This document shows positions 12,764 through 19,970 of a stretch of DNA of 22,152 nt, in pieces. Under the pieces are notes generated by a model, which was given only the letters and a program-made list of their open reading frames with translations, was not told the origin of the DNA and did no database searches. This stretch comes from an uncultured Bacilli bacterium (lineage in GTDB: Bacteria > Bacillota_I > Bacilli_A > RF39 > UBA660): the NCBI GenBank assembly GCA_910589335.1, contig CAJUTW010000023.1, positions 1-22,152 of the forward strand. Direction: 5' to 3'. Position 1 is the stretch's first letter; each line of letters opens with the position of its first letter. Both the position numbers and the translations under genes were made by a program.

Positions 12764-14734
12764 TTAATTGTTTTTATTATGTAATTCATTAAGTCTTATA
12801 TTAAGAATTTGTTTAAAGATAGTACTATCAATATATTCCATAAAACTAATTAATTTTTCATTTAAAAGTTCATTCTTAGTTTCAATCTCTTCTTTAGCCG
12901 ATTCTATATCTTCTTCTGAATAAGGAATATTATTATTAAAAAAGCTCGTCATTCTCTCATCAATTATTAAAGAATTATTTTTAGCTAAAGCTTCTTTTTT
13001 AGCAAGATAATTAACAATAACCTTATTATTGTGATTTATCATAGCTTGTTTTTTATTTTTACTATCTTCTTTATAATAATTTTGTAATTCTTTTGGAGAC
13101 AATGAAATCATATAATGAAATTGTTTTTCAATATCTTCTTTATTATCTTGTTTTATTATTAAATTCTTATCCTTCCATATTGTAAATACTTTAAAATTAG
13201 CATAATAATTATCTTCAAACATTCTATATTTTTGATCTATTAATAAATATTTTTCTTTTAAAGTCTTAGACGACTTAATAATAGTAAAACATAATTCTCT
13301 AAACTCATTAATCGCACTTTCTCCATACCCATATTCATTAAGTTTAGCTAATTTTTTAGAAAAAATTTCAACTCTTGACTTTAAATGATTAATTGCTGTT
13401 TTATCTTTATTAGTTACAATATTTTCATACAACTCATCAACTTCATCCACAAAAGTTTCTCTATCATTGTAAAAAATACTTTCTCTTTCTATTTTTTTAC
13501 ATTGTTTAGTAAATCTTTCAATAACTTGATCAGAATATAAATTAGCATCTTTTAATCGCTCTGTAAGTTTAGCAATCTTTTCAACTAAATTAATTGGTTT
13601 TTCCATTTCCTCTTTGAAATCTTTTAATAATTCTTTTTTTAATTCACTATCATTTATTCTATCAAGTCTTTTCTCAATCTTTTCAAGTTTTTTATTAAAC
13701 CATTTAACACTTCTTTTAAACTCTAATCTTATTAAAGCCAAAATTTCTTTATCAGTCTTATTTTTTTCTTTCTCTTTCACAATTAAACTTTGAGAATAAT
13801 TTATAAATTTATCAATAGCAGCTTCACCATATCCACCATACCTCAATTCTTGAAGACCTTTTTTCATAGAAAGTAATTGTGAACTTAAATCTATTTTATG
13901 ACCATGTTTTTCATTAAAATCTATAATAAACTCTTCTTCTTTTAGTTTCTTCTCTAAATTAGATAATTCATTAGTTAAGTTTAATAATGCTAATTTTTTC
14001 TTTAATATTTCTAATTCACTTCTATATCTTATAAGCATAGGATTAAAAATATTAGTTTTTATAGATTGAATAATATTTTCAATATCATTATTATTTTTAC
14101 AATAATTAACATATTCTTTCAAACATATTTCTTCAAATCTATTTAATTCTCTATCACCATAACCACCATATTCTAATTCTTTTAATTCTTTTATCATTAG
14201 AGAAATTTCACTATTTATATCTAATTTAAAACCTAATTTTTCTGTTTTATAAAAAGATATCCAATAATCAATTAAAGCAATTTTATCTGCTTCTAATAAT
14301 TTATTATTAGATTTTATTCTTTCTATTAATAAATTTAAATCTTTAAGTATTTCTTTATATCTTGCTATTTCTAATCTTGATACAAAAATCATCTCTTCTA
14401 CTTTAGCTGTATCATTTATTTCATCTCTATTTTTAATATTTTCTAACTTTACTTTTATTTCTTCTAGTCTCTTAGAACCATATCCTATAATAACCTTAGG
14501 ATAAAACTCTTTGATTTCTTTAATATTTTCATCTATGTTTTCTATTTTTAATCTATAAAAAATTTCATCTAGATAAAAATTATTTGTACTGATATTTGCT
14601 CCTATAACCATTCTATCTAAAGTATTTAAATTTTCTAAAACAGCAAGAATTGTTTGTATAACTTTATCAAGTTTATTTATAAAATCAGCACTATCATTCT
14701 CTTTTTCTTGATTCTTACTTCTAAATAAAGTCAT
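12764..14734 (-). CDS. Large helical repeat protein with GYG motifs, family unknown
   Basis: 656 residues from the ATG at 14732-14734, set by GGAGGGG 4 nt upstream; an in-frame codon at 14767 lies beyond the promoter -10. No signal peptide or membrane segment. The protein is almost all charged helix, likely coiled coil. A motif recurs (numbering from 14767): GYGSKRLEEI (95-104), YGGYGDRELNRF (200-211), YGGYGEAAIDKF (310-321), a worn copy LYSDQVIERF (410-419), and YGYGESAINEF (479-489). Each follows a helix such as LKELE, LQELR or LAKLN, with a period near 110 residues for the first three. The C-terminal 150 residues lack it. I do not recognise the family; a cytoplasmic scaffold is possible. 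It has its own promoter and terminator. Confidence 0.7.
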   Translation of the reverse strand: MTLFRSKNQEKENDSADFINKLDKVIQTILAVLENLNTLDRMVIGANISTNNFYLDEIFYRLKIENIDENIKEIKEFYPKVIIGYGSKRLEEIKVKLENIKNRDEINDTAKVEEMIFVSRLEIARYKEILKDLNLLIERIKSNNKLLEADKIALIDYWISFYKTEKLGFKLDINSEISLMIKELKELEYGGYGDRELNRFEEICLKEYVNYCKNNNDIENIIQSIKTNIFNPMLIRYRSELEILKKKLALLNLTNELSNLEKKLKEEEFIIDFNEKHGHKIDLSSQLLSMKKGLQELRYGGYGEAAIDKFINYSQSLIVKEKEKNKTDKEILALIRLEFKRSVKWFNKKLEKIEKRLDRINDSELKKELLKDFKEEMEKPINLVEKIAKLTERLKDANLYSDQVIERFTKQCKKIERESIFYNDRETFVDEVDELYENIVTNKDKTAINHLKSRVEIFSKKLAKLNEYGYGESAINEFRELCFTIIKSSKTLKEKYLLIDQKYRMFEDNYYANFKVFTIWKDKNLIIKQDNKEDIEKQFHYMISLSPKELQNYYKEDSKNKKQAMINHNNKVIVNYLAKKEALAKNNSLIIDERMTSFFNNNIPYSEEDIESAKEEIETKNELLNEKLISFMEYIDSTIFKQILNIRLNELHNKNN

Positions 14735-14757
14735 ATTACCCCTCCATTTGACTCTAT

Positions 14758-14786
14758 ATTTTATCATATTTTTATGAATTATCCAA
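14758..14786 (-). promoter_or_regulatory. Promoter of the GYG-repeat protein gene
   Basis: TTGGAT (14781-14786), 17-nt spacer, TAAAAT (14758-14763) with an extended TG on the minus strand. Its position rules out the upstream start codon at 14767. Confidence 0.5.
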
Positions 14787-14851
14787 GAAAAAAATGATTT
14801 AATTAAGAATATTAAAATTATTTTGAAAAAAGAAATAAATTTATACTAGAC

Positions 14852-14880
14852 TTGTAAAATTAGTAAAAATAATATAAAAT
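14852..14880 (+). promoter_or_regulatory. Promoter of yidD
   Basis: TTGTAA (14852-14857), 17-nt spacer, TAAAAT (14875-14880), 16 nt before the ATG at 14897. GGTGAT (14887-14892) serves as Shine-Dalgarno. Confidence 0.55.
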
Positions 14881-14896
14881 TATATATGGTGATAAG

Positions 14897-15991
14897 ATGA
14901 AAAATTTACTTATATCTATCATTAATTTATATCAAAAGATACCTTTTTCTTGTCATAATAACTGTCGATTTACACCAACATGTTCTAATTATGCTAAAGA
15001 GGCAATCAATACATATGGATCTAGTAAAGGCATCATTTTAGCAATAAAAAGAATTCTAAAATGCAATCCTCTAGGTCCAAGTGGGTACGATCCTGTACCA
15101 AAAAAGGAGAAAAATATGAAAAAAAACAATATTTTATTTTTATTAATTATCTTTCTAATTCCAATTTCTATCTGTTGTTCTGGTTGTACTAATGATACTA
15201 TGGATAACATTGAAATTGTGGTAACTAATTATCCAAATGAATATATTACTAAAAAATTATATAGTGACCATGCAACAATAAGTTCTATTTACCCAGATGG
15301 CGTTGAAATAGAAGAATACAAGATTAGTAAAAAACAAAAACAAGATTGGTCTAAAAAAGATTTATTTATCTATAATGGACTTTTAGAAAAAGAAAGAAAT
15401 CTAGCCGTTGAACTTTTAGCAATTAATCCCGAATTAAAAATAATAGATACAGCCTATGTCTTAGAAACTGATTATTCACCAGAAGAATTATGGTTAAACC
15501 CTTCATCTTTGTTAATGATGAGTCAAAATATTAGACTTGGTTTAGAAGAATATATTACAAACACTTATTTAAAAAAAGAAGTAGAAGACTTATATAACAA
15601 ATTAAAAATTGAATTATCAGAACTCGATGCTGAATACCGTCTAGCAGCAGATAGCACTAATAATAAAGTAATTGTTGTTGCAGATAGTGCTCTTAAATAT
15701 CTAGAAAAATTTGGTCTTGAAGTAATTTGTATCGATAGTGATGCAACTCAAAAAACGCTAAGTGATACAGAAAATCTTATTCAATCTGGTAAAATAAGTT
15801 ATATAATGATGTTTCAAGGACAAAAACTAAATGAAAATACTAACAAAATTTTAAAAAAGTATCCAGATATTAAAAACTTAGAACTTCATAAATTAGATAA
15901 TATTTCTGATAATGAAAGAAGTGAAGATTTTAATTATTTATCTCTAATGAATTACAATTTAGAATTAATCAAAAAAGAATTATATCAATAA
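14897..15991 (+). CDS. yidD: YidD (membrane protein insertion efficiency factor) fused in frame to a lipoprotein
   Basis: The first 73 codons are a complete YidD: an N-terminal amphipathic segment, CRFTPTCSNYAKEAI (about 23-37), RILKCNPLGPSGYDPVP (about 52-68). YidD sits at the membrane and helps YidC insert proteins. Normal YidD proteins end about here, but there is no stop codon: the frame runs through KKEKN into a second start, M74, and a substrate-binding lipoprotein, giving one 364-codon frame. Because M74 has its own Shine-Dalgarno, ribosomes could make a fusion from 14897, the lipoprotein alone from 15116, or both. A lost stop codon or an assembly error are alternatives. In a fusion, the lipoprotein's signal peptide would be an internal membrane segment. 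Confidence 0.85.
   Translation: MKNLLISIINLYQKIPFSCHNNCRFTPTCSNYAKEAINTYGSSKGIILAIKRILKCNPLGPSGYDPVPKKEKNMKKNNILFLLIIFLIPISICCSGCTNDTMDNIEIVVTNYPNEYITKKLYSDHATISSIYPDGVEIEEYKISKKQKQDWSKKDLFIYNGLLEKERNLAVELLAINPELKIIDTAYVLETDYSPEELWLNPSSLLMMSQNIRLGLEEYITNTYLKKEVEDLYNKLKIELSELDAEYRLAADSTNNKVIVVADSALKYLEKFGLEVICIDSDATQKTLSDTENLIQSGKISYIMMFQGQKLNENTNKILKKYPDIKNLELHKLDNISDNERSEDFNYLSLMNYNLELIKKELYQ
15116..15991 (+). CDS. ZnuA/TroA-like substrate-binding lipoprotein, metal ligands not conserved
   Basis: 291 residues if begun at M74 of the longer frame, with AAGGAG (15104-15109) 6 nt upstream. Signal peptide: KKNN, hydrophobic LFLLIIFLIPISI, lipobox-like CSGC, so an anchored lipoprotein. The mature part follows the TroA/ZnuA fold: VVTNYPNEYITKKL, DLFIYNGLLEKE, ELWLNPSSLLMMSQNI, LKYLEKFGLEVI. 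The histidines that normally bind zinc or manganese are missing: PG-x-PH is PDGVEIEEY, HVWLDP is EELWLNP, and the H before A-x-x-YL is replaced by ADSALKYL. It probably does not bind metal in the usual way. No cognate ATPase or permease is nearby. A terminator follows immediately. Confidence 0.75.
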   Translation: MKKNNILFLLIIFLIPISICCSGCTNDTMDNIEIVVTNYPNEYITKKLYSDHATISSIYPDGVEIEEYKISKKQKQDWSKKDLFIYNGLLEKERNLAVELLAINPELKIIDTAYVLETDYSPEELWLNPSSLLMMSQNIRLGLEEYITNTYLKKEVEDLYNKLKIELSELDAEYRLAADSTNNKVIVVADSALKYLEKFGLEVICIDSDATQKTLSDTENLIQSGKISYIMMFQGQKLNENTNKILKKYPDIKNLELHKLDNISDNERSEDFNYLSLMNYNLELIKKELYQ

Positions 15992-16013
15992 AAAGAAGCT
16001 TTTCGCTTCTTTT
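15991..16013. terminator. Bidirectional terminator between convergent genes
   Basis: AAAAGAAGC (15991-15999) and GCTTCTTTT (16005-16013) form a 9-bp stem with a 5-nt loop. A T-run follows on the plus strand, and the A-rich left arm gives a T-run on the minus strand. It ends the yidD/lipoprotein transcript and the convergent minus-strand gene. Confidence 0.8.
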
Positions 16014-16015
16014 TA

Positions 16016-16603
16016 TTATGAATTGTTTAATTTCTGATTATATTTCATTATATTAATTAAAATTCCTCTTTTTGTCTTTTCTGATAATTTATTCTCATTA
16101 AGAAGTATTTCAATAGTATCAATATCACTTATAAATTCTTTATTATTTTTATTCTCTAATTGTTTTAATAAATCTCGAAACTTTGTATAATTAGAATTAA
16201 TTTGAGCAATCTTTTGTAAATTATTTAAATGTGTTTTAGTATTTTTCTTTTCAAGTTCATCAACAATATCAAAAAAAAGTCGAATATATTTTAATTGTTC
16301 TTCTGAAATTTCATAAGACGTTTTATTTTTTTTATTCAAAGTTAATAGTTTTTTTACTACATCAAAATATTTTAAGATATCTTCTTTTACCGATTTATTA
16401 ACAGAAGCTTCTTCTAACACTGCTTCAATAAGACATACATCTATATCAGTAATAACATTAATATCATCTCTAAATTCATCTAATAATCCTCGATTTAATA
16501 TAAGAATAGAATCATTATTCTTCTTTAATAATTCTATTTTATTTTCATATTCCCTTATTACTTCTTTTAAAAAAGTTATTAAAGTAGTTTGCTCCTCCAA
16601 CAT
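16016..16603 (-). CDS. Hypothetical helical protein
   Basis: 195 residues from the ATG at 16601-16603, chosen because AGGGAGA lies 7 nt upstream; an in-frame TTG at 16633 would overlap the upstream gene. The sequence is soluble, acidic-basic and helical throughout (TTLITFLKEVIREYENKIEL, ISEEQLKYIRLFFDIVDELE, KRGILINIMKYNQKL). No catalytic motif, signal or membrane segment is seen, and I do not recognise a family. It follows the 16615-17361 gene by 11 nt, so the two are almost certainly one operon and may form a complex. Confidence 0.55.
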   Translation of the reverse strand: MLEEQTTLITFLKEVIREYENKIELLKKNNDSILILNRGLLDEFRDDINVITDIDVCLIEAVLEEASVNKSVKEDILKYFDVVKKLLTLNKKNKTSYEISEEQLKYIRLFFDIVDELEKKNTKTHLNNLQKIAQINSNYTKFRDLLKQLENKNNKEFISDIDTIEILLNENKLSEKTKRGILINIMKYNQKLNNS

Positions 16604-16614
16604 AAAACTTCTCC

Positions 16615-17361
16615 CTACAATTTCTTTTTCCAAGAATTACCACTATTTATTGAAGAATCACTTAACATTTCTTCTAAAAGTAACTCTACATCTTCTCTAA
16701 CTTCATTTGATTTAACTTCACCATTATATGCTTCAATACTTACATTCTCAGCATTTTTACTATAATTTTTAATATTATTTACTAAAAAATATTTAATTAT
16801 TTCTTTCTTTTCTAAATCACCTAAAATAACTTCCTCTAATACTTTTGCAAAAAAATCAATATCTTCTACAACCTCACCTAAATACATTGTATTTGCAAGA
16901 CTTATTATATTTTCTACATAAGTATTTAATGAAGAAATATCTTTATCATTTTTTTTATATTTATTTTGATTATAAAAAGCTTTTATATGTAATAATAATT
17001 TATTTATAACTTCAAAAGAAATTTCTTGCTGACTACTAACTTCTTTTTTATTAAATAGGTTTTCTTGTTTTAAATAATATAAATTTTTAATCTCACTTAA
17101 TAATTTATCCAAAAAATCACGAGAAACAAAAATACTAATCATACTCTCAAACTCTTCTTTTTTCTCTCTAGATAAATTCATATATCCTTCTGCAAAAGCT
17201 AAAAATGATTTTTCTAAAACTTCTTCTAAATCTTTAATATATTTAAAACAATTATTTTCTTTTTCTAAATTCATAATTTCATTTTCAGCCTTTAAAGCTA
17301 GAAATTCTAATTGAATTGTAAAATTTTCTAAAGTTGATTGATTTAGTGTTTTATCAGCCAT
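16615..17361 (-). CDS. Hypothetical helical protein
   Basis: 248 residues from ATG 17359-17361 (an in-frame TTG immediately precedes it). Soluble and mainly helical, with segments such as QLEFLALKAENEIMNLEKEN, FVSRDFLDKLLSEIKNLYYL and VVEDIDFFAKVLEEVILGDL. The C-terminal 40 residues (VEAY to SINSGNSWKKKL) look less ordered. The EEVILGDLEKKEIIKYF segment resembles VLEEASVNKSVKEDILKYF of its downstream neighbour, which suggests the two may be distant paralogues. No family recognised. The gene starts a new transcript after the sporulation operon terminator; a TATAAT (17387-17392) lies 26 nt upstream with a poor -35. Confidence 0.55.
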   Translation of the reverse strand: MADKTLNQSTLENFTIQLEFLALKAENEIMNLEKENNCFKYIKDLEEVLEKSFLAFAEGYMNLSREKKEEFESMISIFVSRDFLDKLLSEIKNLYYLKQENLFNKKEVSSQQEISFEVINKLLLHIKAFYNQNKYKKNDKDISSLNTYVENIISLANTMYLGEVVEDIDFFAKVLEEVILGDLEKKEIIKYFLVNNIKNYSKNAENVSIEAYNGEVKSNEVREDVELLLEEMLSDSSINSGNSWKKKL

Positions 17362-17408
17362 CAAATACCACTACCTATTCTAGAAAATATTATACTCTAA
17401 TAATTAAT

Positions 17409-17438
17409 AAAAAAAAAGTATTATTTAAAAAATAATAC
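17409..17438 (-). terminator. Terminator of the gpr-spoIIP-yqxA operon
   Basis: On the minus strand GTATTATT (17431-17438) and AATAATAC (17418-17425) form an 8-bp stem around a 5-nt loop, followed by nine T residues (17409-17417). It begins 7 nt after the stop of the small membrane protein gene. Confidence 0.8.
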
Positions 17439-17444
17439 CTAACT

Positions 17445-17741
17445 TTACTGTAATTTTTCAATATATTTCATAAGAAATCTCATTCCTTTATTAAAAGTAC
17501 CTTCAATTATTTTTGAAGCCTTTATTCCAATAGATGAAATTCTATTATTATAATTTTTATCTTCTTCTATATAGTTACTAGCAACTATTTCTTTTCCCTC
17601 TTTTAAATCTTTTTCAAATCTTTCAATAGCACTATCTGTTAAAACTTTTTTATTTTCATAATAATTATTATATCGACTAAAAAAAAGAGAAAAGAAAAAT
17701 ATCAATACAATAATAATAATCCCTTTAAATAATTTATTCAT
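17445..17741 (-). CDS. Small membrane protein, YqxA-like by position
   Basis: 98 residues. One hydrophobic N-terminal segment (about 5-22, FKGIIIIVLIFFFSLFF), then a short extracellular part with ERFEKDLKEGKEI and an amphipathic tail (KASKIIEGTFNKGMRFLMKYI). The gene overlaps the end of spoIIP by 8 nt; GGAGG inside spoIIP is 6 nt before its ATG, so translation is coupled. In B. subtilis the gene after spoIIP is yqxA, a small membrane protein of unknown role, and the tail pattern is similar; the match rests mainly on position. Function unknown, possibly sporulation. Confidence 0.6.
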   Translation of the reverse strand: MNKLFKGIIIIVLIFFFSLFFSRYNNYYENKKVLTDSAIERFEKDLKEGKEIVASNYIEEDKNYNNRISSIGIKASKIIEGTFNKGMRFLMKYIEKLQ

Positions 17742-18651
17742 TTATAGCCTCCATAAAACATCTAGAAAAAGCAATCGAAGTATTAAGCACTTCATTAGTA
17801 GTATTTTCATATCCTCCCATTTCAACTAAAATTGTATTAGGTGAAAAATCTTGATTATAAACACCATTAACTCCTTCTCCACCCTTTTTATAAATACCTT
17901 TACTAAGTCCTGGATAATATTCATTTAATTTATTGTTAATTCTTTCAGTTAAATCTAAATTACTATGATAATTACTATTATCAGTTCCTATTAAAAAAAT
18001 AATTTTAGCATAATCTTTTCCATCTATCGTAATTGTTGTTTTATCCCTTTTCAAACTATCTCTATGAACATCTATAAAATATTTTAATGATGGATTTTTT
18101 ACAATAACATCTTCTAAAAAAATCCGACTAGCTTTATAACTATTTACATACTTCCATTTATTATTGTTTAAAACCTCTTTTATACTTCTTTCTTCAACTA
18201 AAGTTTTATATCCATTTTTATTAAATATATCTTCAAGAATATAATCATTCATAACAACCGTTGGATTAATACTAAATTCAGCATATGTACTCGATTGATA
18301 TTCTTCAGTTTGATGAGAATTATAAATATAAATTAAAGGAGACTCTTCTTCTTTAACTGTTTTTTCTTCATATTTAACATTAGGAATGTATTTTTGATAA
18401 TTCTTATTAAGTAATTTTATCGGATTACTTACTTTTAAAGATTGATTAACCAGTTTTTCAAGAAAATTATTATCATTATTAAAACTATTACTAACAACCA
18501 TTTCTATTAAATCTTTATCAGTAATTTCTATTTTTGATTTTTCTAAATTTTTATAACTAATAAATATTCCAATAAAAAACATAAAAATAACAAAGAAAAC
18601 CTTAATTTTCTTCTTTGATTTTAATTTCTTAGTAATAAATTTCTTTTTCAT
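17734..18651 (-). CDS. spoIIP: SpoIIP, sporulation cell-wall hydrolase
   Basis: 305 residues. SpoIIP is an amidase and endopeptidase that acts with SpoIID and SpoIIM to thin septal peptidoglycan and drive engulfment of the forespore. A basic N-terminus and one membrane segment (about 17-33, IKVFFVIFMFFIGIFIS) place the catalytic part outside the mother-cell membrane. The catalytic domain shows YIYNSHQTEEY (H113), YFIDVHRDS (H196) and ILVEMGGYENT (E277), the expected zinc-site pattern. The start is fixed by GGTGAT 5 nt upstream. It follows gpr by 31 nt and overlaps the next gene, forming the conserved gpr-spoIIP-yqxA order. Usual follower lepA is absent here. Confidence 0.93.
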   Translation of the reverse strand: MKKKFITKKLKSKKKIKVFFVIFMFFIGIFISYKNLEKSKIEITDKDLIEMVVSNSFNNDNNFLEKLVNQSLKVSNPIKLLNKNYQKYIPNVKYEEKTVKEEESPLIYIYNSHQTEEYQSSTYAEFSINPTVVMNDYILEDIFNKNGYKTLVEERSIKEVLNNNKWKYVNSYKASRIFLEDVIVKNPSLKYFIDVHRDSLKRDKTTITIDGKDYAKIIFLIGTDNSNYHSNLDLTERINNKLNEYYPGLSKGIYKKGGEGVNGVYNQDFSPNTILVEMGGYENTTNEVLNTSIAFSRCFMEAINE

Positions 18652-18682
18652 TAATTATCACCAAGATTATAATAATATACTT

Positions 18683-19486
18683 TTAATAATTATTTTGTCG
18701 TTTAAAGTCTTTATGTAAACTAATATTAATTCCATTTCCAATTAAAAGACCCAGTTTTTGAATAATAAAGTCTATATTCGTTGGAGTTACTATTAAATTC
18801 TCTTTTAGAGTCACTTCTTCTTTTAAAATATCTTCTACGATTGTTTTAACATCAACAACAGTTGGAACACCAATCGCAACAATAGAAGCATTCATAGTTT
18901 TTTCACTTACTTCTCCACGATTATTATTAATACCACTTCCAGGGTGAATTCCACTATTTGTAATTTGAATAATTTTGTTTAATCTCTCTACCTTACTCGC
19001 TTTTAAAGAATCAATTACTATTACTTTATTTGCCCCACTCTCTTTAATAACACTTTTTAAAACTTTAATAGTCTCTATTCCTGTCTCACCTGTAACACTA
19101 GGCATAAATTTACAAACATGACTATAATTAGAATCAATATCCCCAAGTAAATATAAATGTCCTGTTACTAAAATATTATCTAAAGTAGCTGGTCCTAAAG
19201 AGTCAGGGGTACTATTTTTATTACCTAAACCTATTATTAAAAATTTATCATTTTTTTGAATATCTAAATATTTTTTTAACTCTTTTATAAAAACATTTTG
19301 AACATTCAAAAAATTATCTTTGTCAGTAATATCTGAAAAAGCAATAGTTGTATATTTAAAATTATCAACTTTTGTCGTTGTAATAACTAAATCATCTTCT
19401 AAAACCTCATTATTTTCATAATCACCCTCGTATTCAATTACAAGATCTGTTCTTAAATTTAAATTATCTGTTTCAATTATATGCAT
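18683..19486 (-). CDS. gpr: GPR, germination protease
   Basis: 267 residues. GPR is made in the forespore and degrades small acid-soluble spore proteins at germination. The RTDLVIE motif (12-18) marks the region next to the self-processing site. Both catalytic aspartates known from Bacillus GPR are present: D95 in TPDSLGP and D159 in VIDSLKA. Other landmarks are GLGN, TGETGIET, SGIHPGSG and AIGVPTVVD. The protein is about 100 residues shorter than Bacillus GPR, mainly between the VVD segment and LIVTPTNIDF, and has a short N-terminus. Start ATG with GGTGA 4 nt upstream; no clear sigma-G promoter could be read. First gene of the sporulation operon, divergent from rpsT. Confidence 0.93.
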   Translation of the reverse strand: MHIIETDNLNLRTDLVIEYEGDYENNEVLEDDLVITTTKVDNFKYTTIAFSDITDKDNFLNVQNVFIKELKKYLDIQKNDKFLIIGLGNKNSTPDSLGPATLDNILVTGHLYLLGDIDSNYSHVCKFMPSVTGETGIETIKVLKSVIKESGANKVIVIDSLKASKVERLNKIIQITNSGIHPGSGINNNRGEVSEKTMNASIVAIGVPTVVDVKTIVEDILKEEVTLKENLIVTPTNIDFIIQKLGLLIGNGINISLHKDFKRQNNY

Positions 19487-19527
19487 TATATCACCAATAA
19501 TAATATTAACATTTTTTTATATTTTAT

Positions 19528-19556
19528 TTGCATTTTCTTAATTTTTTTGATAAAAT
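19528..19556 (+). promoter_or_regulatory. Promoter of rpsT
   Basis: TTGCAT (19528-19533), 17-nt spacer, TAAAAT (19551-19556), followed by a leader of about 24 nt with Shine-Dalgarno GAGGTGA (19576-19582) before the ATG at 19587. Confidence 0.65.
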
Positions 19557-19586
19557 TAATGTGTTTACAAAAAGTGAGGTGAAAAA

Positions 19587-19850
19587 ATGCCAAATATTAA
19601 AAGTGCTAAAAAACGTATGCGTTCAAATGCTAGAAAAGCAGAAGTTAACACTTTAGTAACTTCAAGTATGAAAACTGCTATCAAAAAATTCGAAAAAGAA
19701 GTTAAAGCAGGAAATATCGAAGCAGCTAACAACAACTTAAATATAGCTATGCAAAGAATTGATAAAGCTGTAGTAAGTGGATTAGTTCATAAAAATAAAG
19801 CAGCTCGTTTAAAATCAAGATTAACAAAAATGAAGAATGCAATGAAATAA
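19587..19850 (+). CDS. rpsT: 30S ribosomal protein S20
   Basis: 87 residues, normal length. MPNIKSAKKRMRSNARKA is the classical S20 N-terminus, and GLVHKNKAARLKSRL is the conserved C-terminal block. S20 binds 16S rRNA early in small-subunit assembly. The composition is less AT-biased than its neighbours, as expected for a highly expressed gene. It stands alone between its own promoter and terminator and is divergent from gpr, the usual Bacillota arrangement. Confidence 0.98.
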   Translation: MPNIKSAKKRMRSNARKAEVNTLVTSSMKTAIKKFEKEVKAGNIEAANNNLNIAMQRIDKAVVSGLVHKNKAARLKSRLTKMKNAMK

Positions 19851-19880
19851 ACCAATTAATAAAAAATTGGTTTTTATTTT
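19850..19880 (+). terminator. Terminator of rpsT
   Basis: AACCAATT (19850-19857) and AATTGGTT (19865-19872) form an 8-bp stem with a 7-nt loop, followed by TTTATTTTAC. It begins at the last base of the stop codon. Confidence 0.8.
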
Positions 19881-19970
19881 ACTTTTTTATAGACTAAATC
19901 TAAAACATAAGATAAAATCTATATAAGAATTATTATCCTAATATATTAATATATATTATAAGGAGGATTT

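Noticed and set aside
14989..15210. Open frame of 73 codons on the minus strand
   Set aside because: Opposite the highly conserved YidD segment; no ribosome site.
19486..19560. Sigma-G promoter for gpr
   Set aside because: No convincing match to the sigma-F/G -35 and -10 pattern could be placed at the right spacing.
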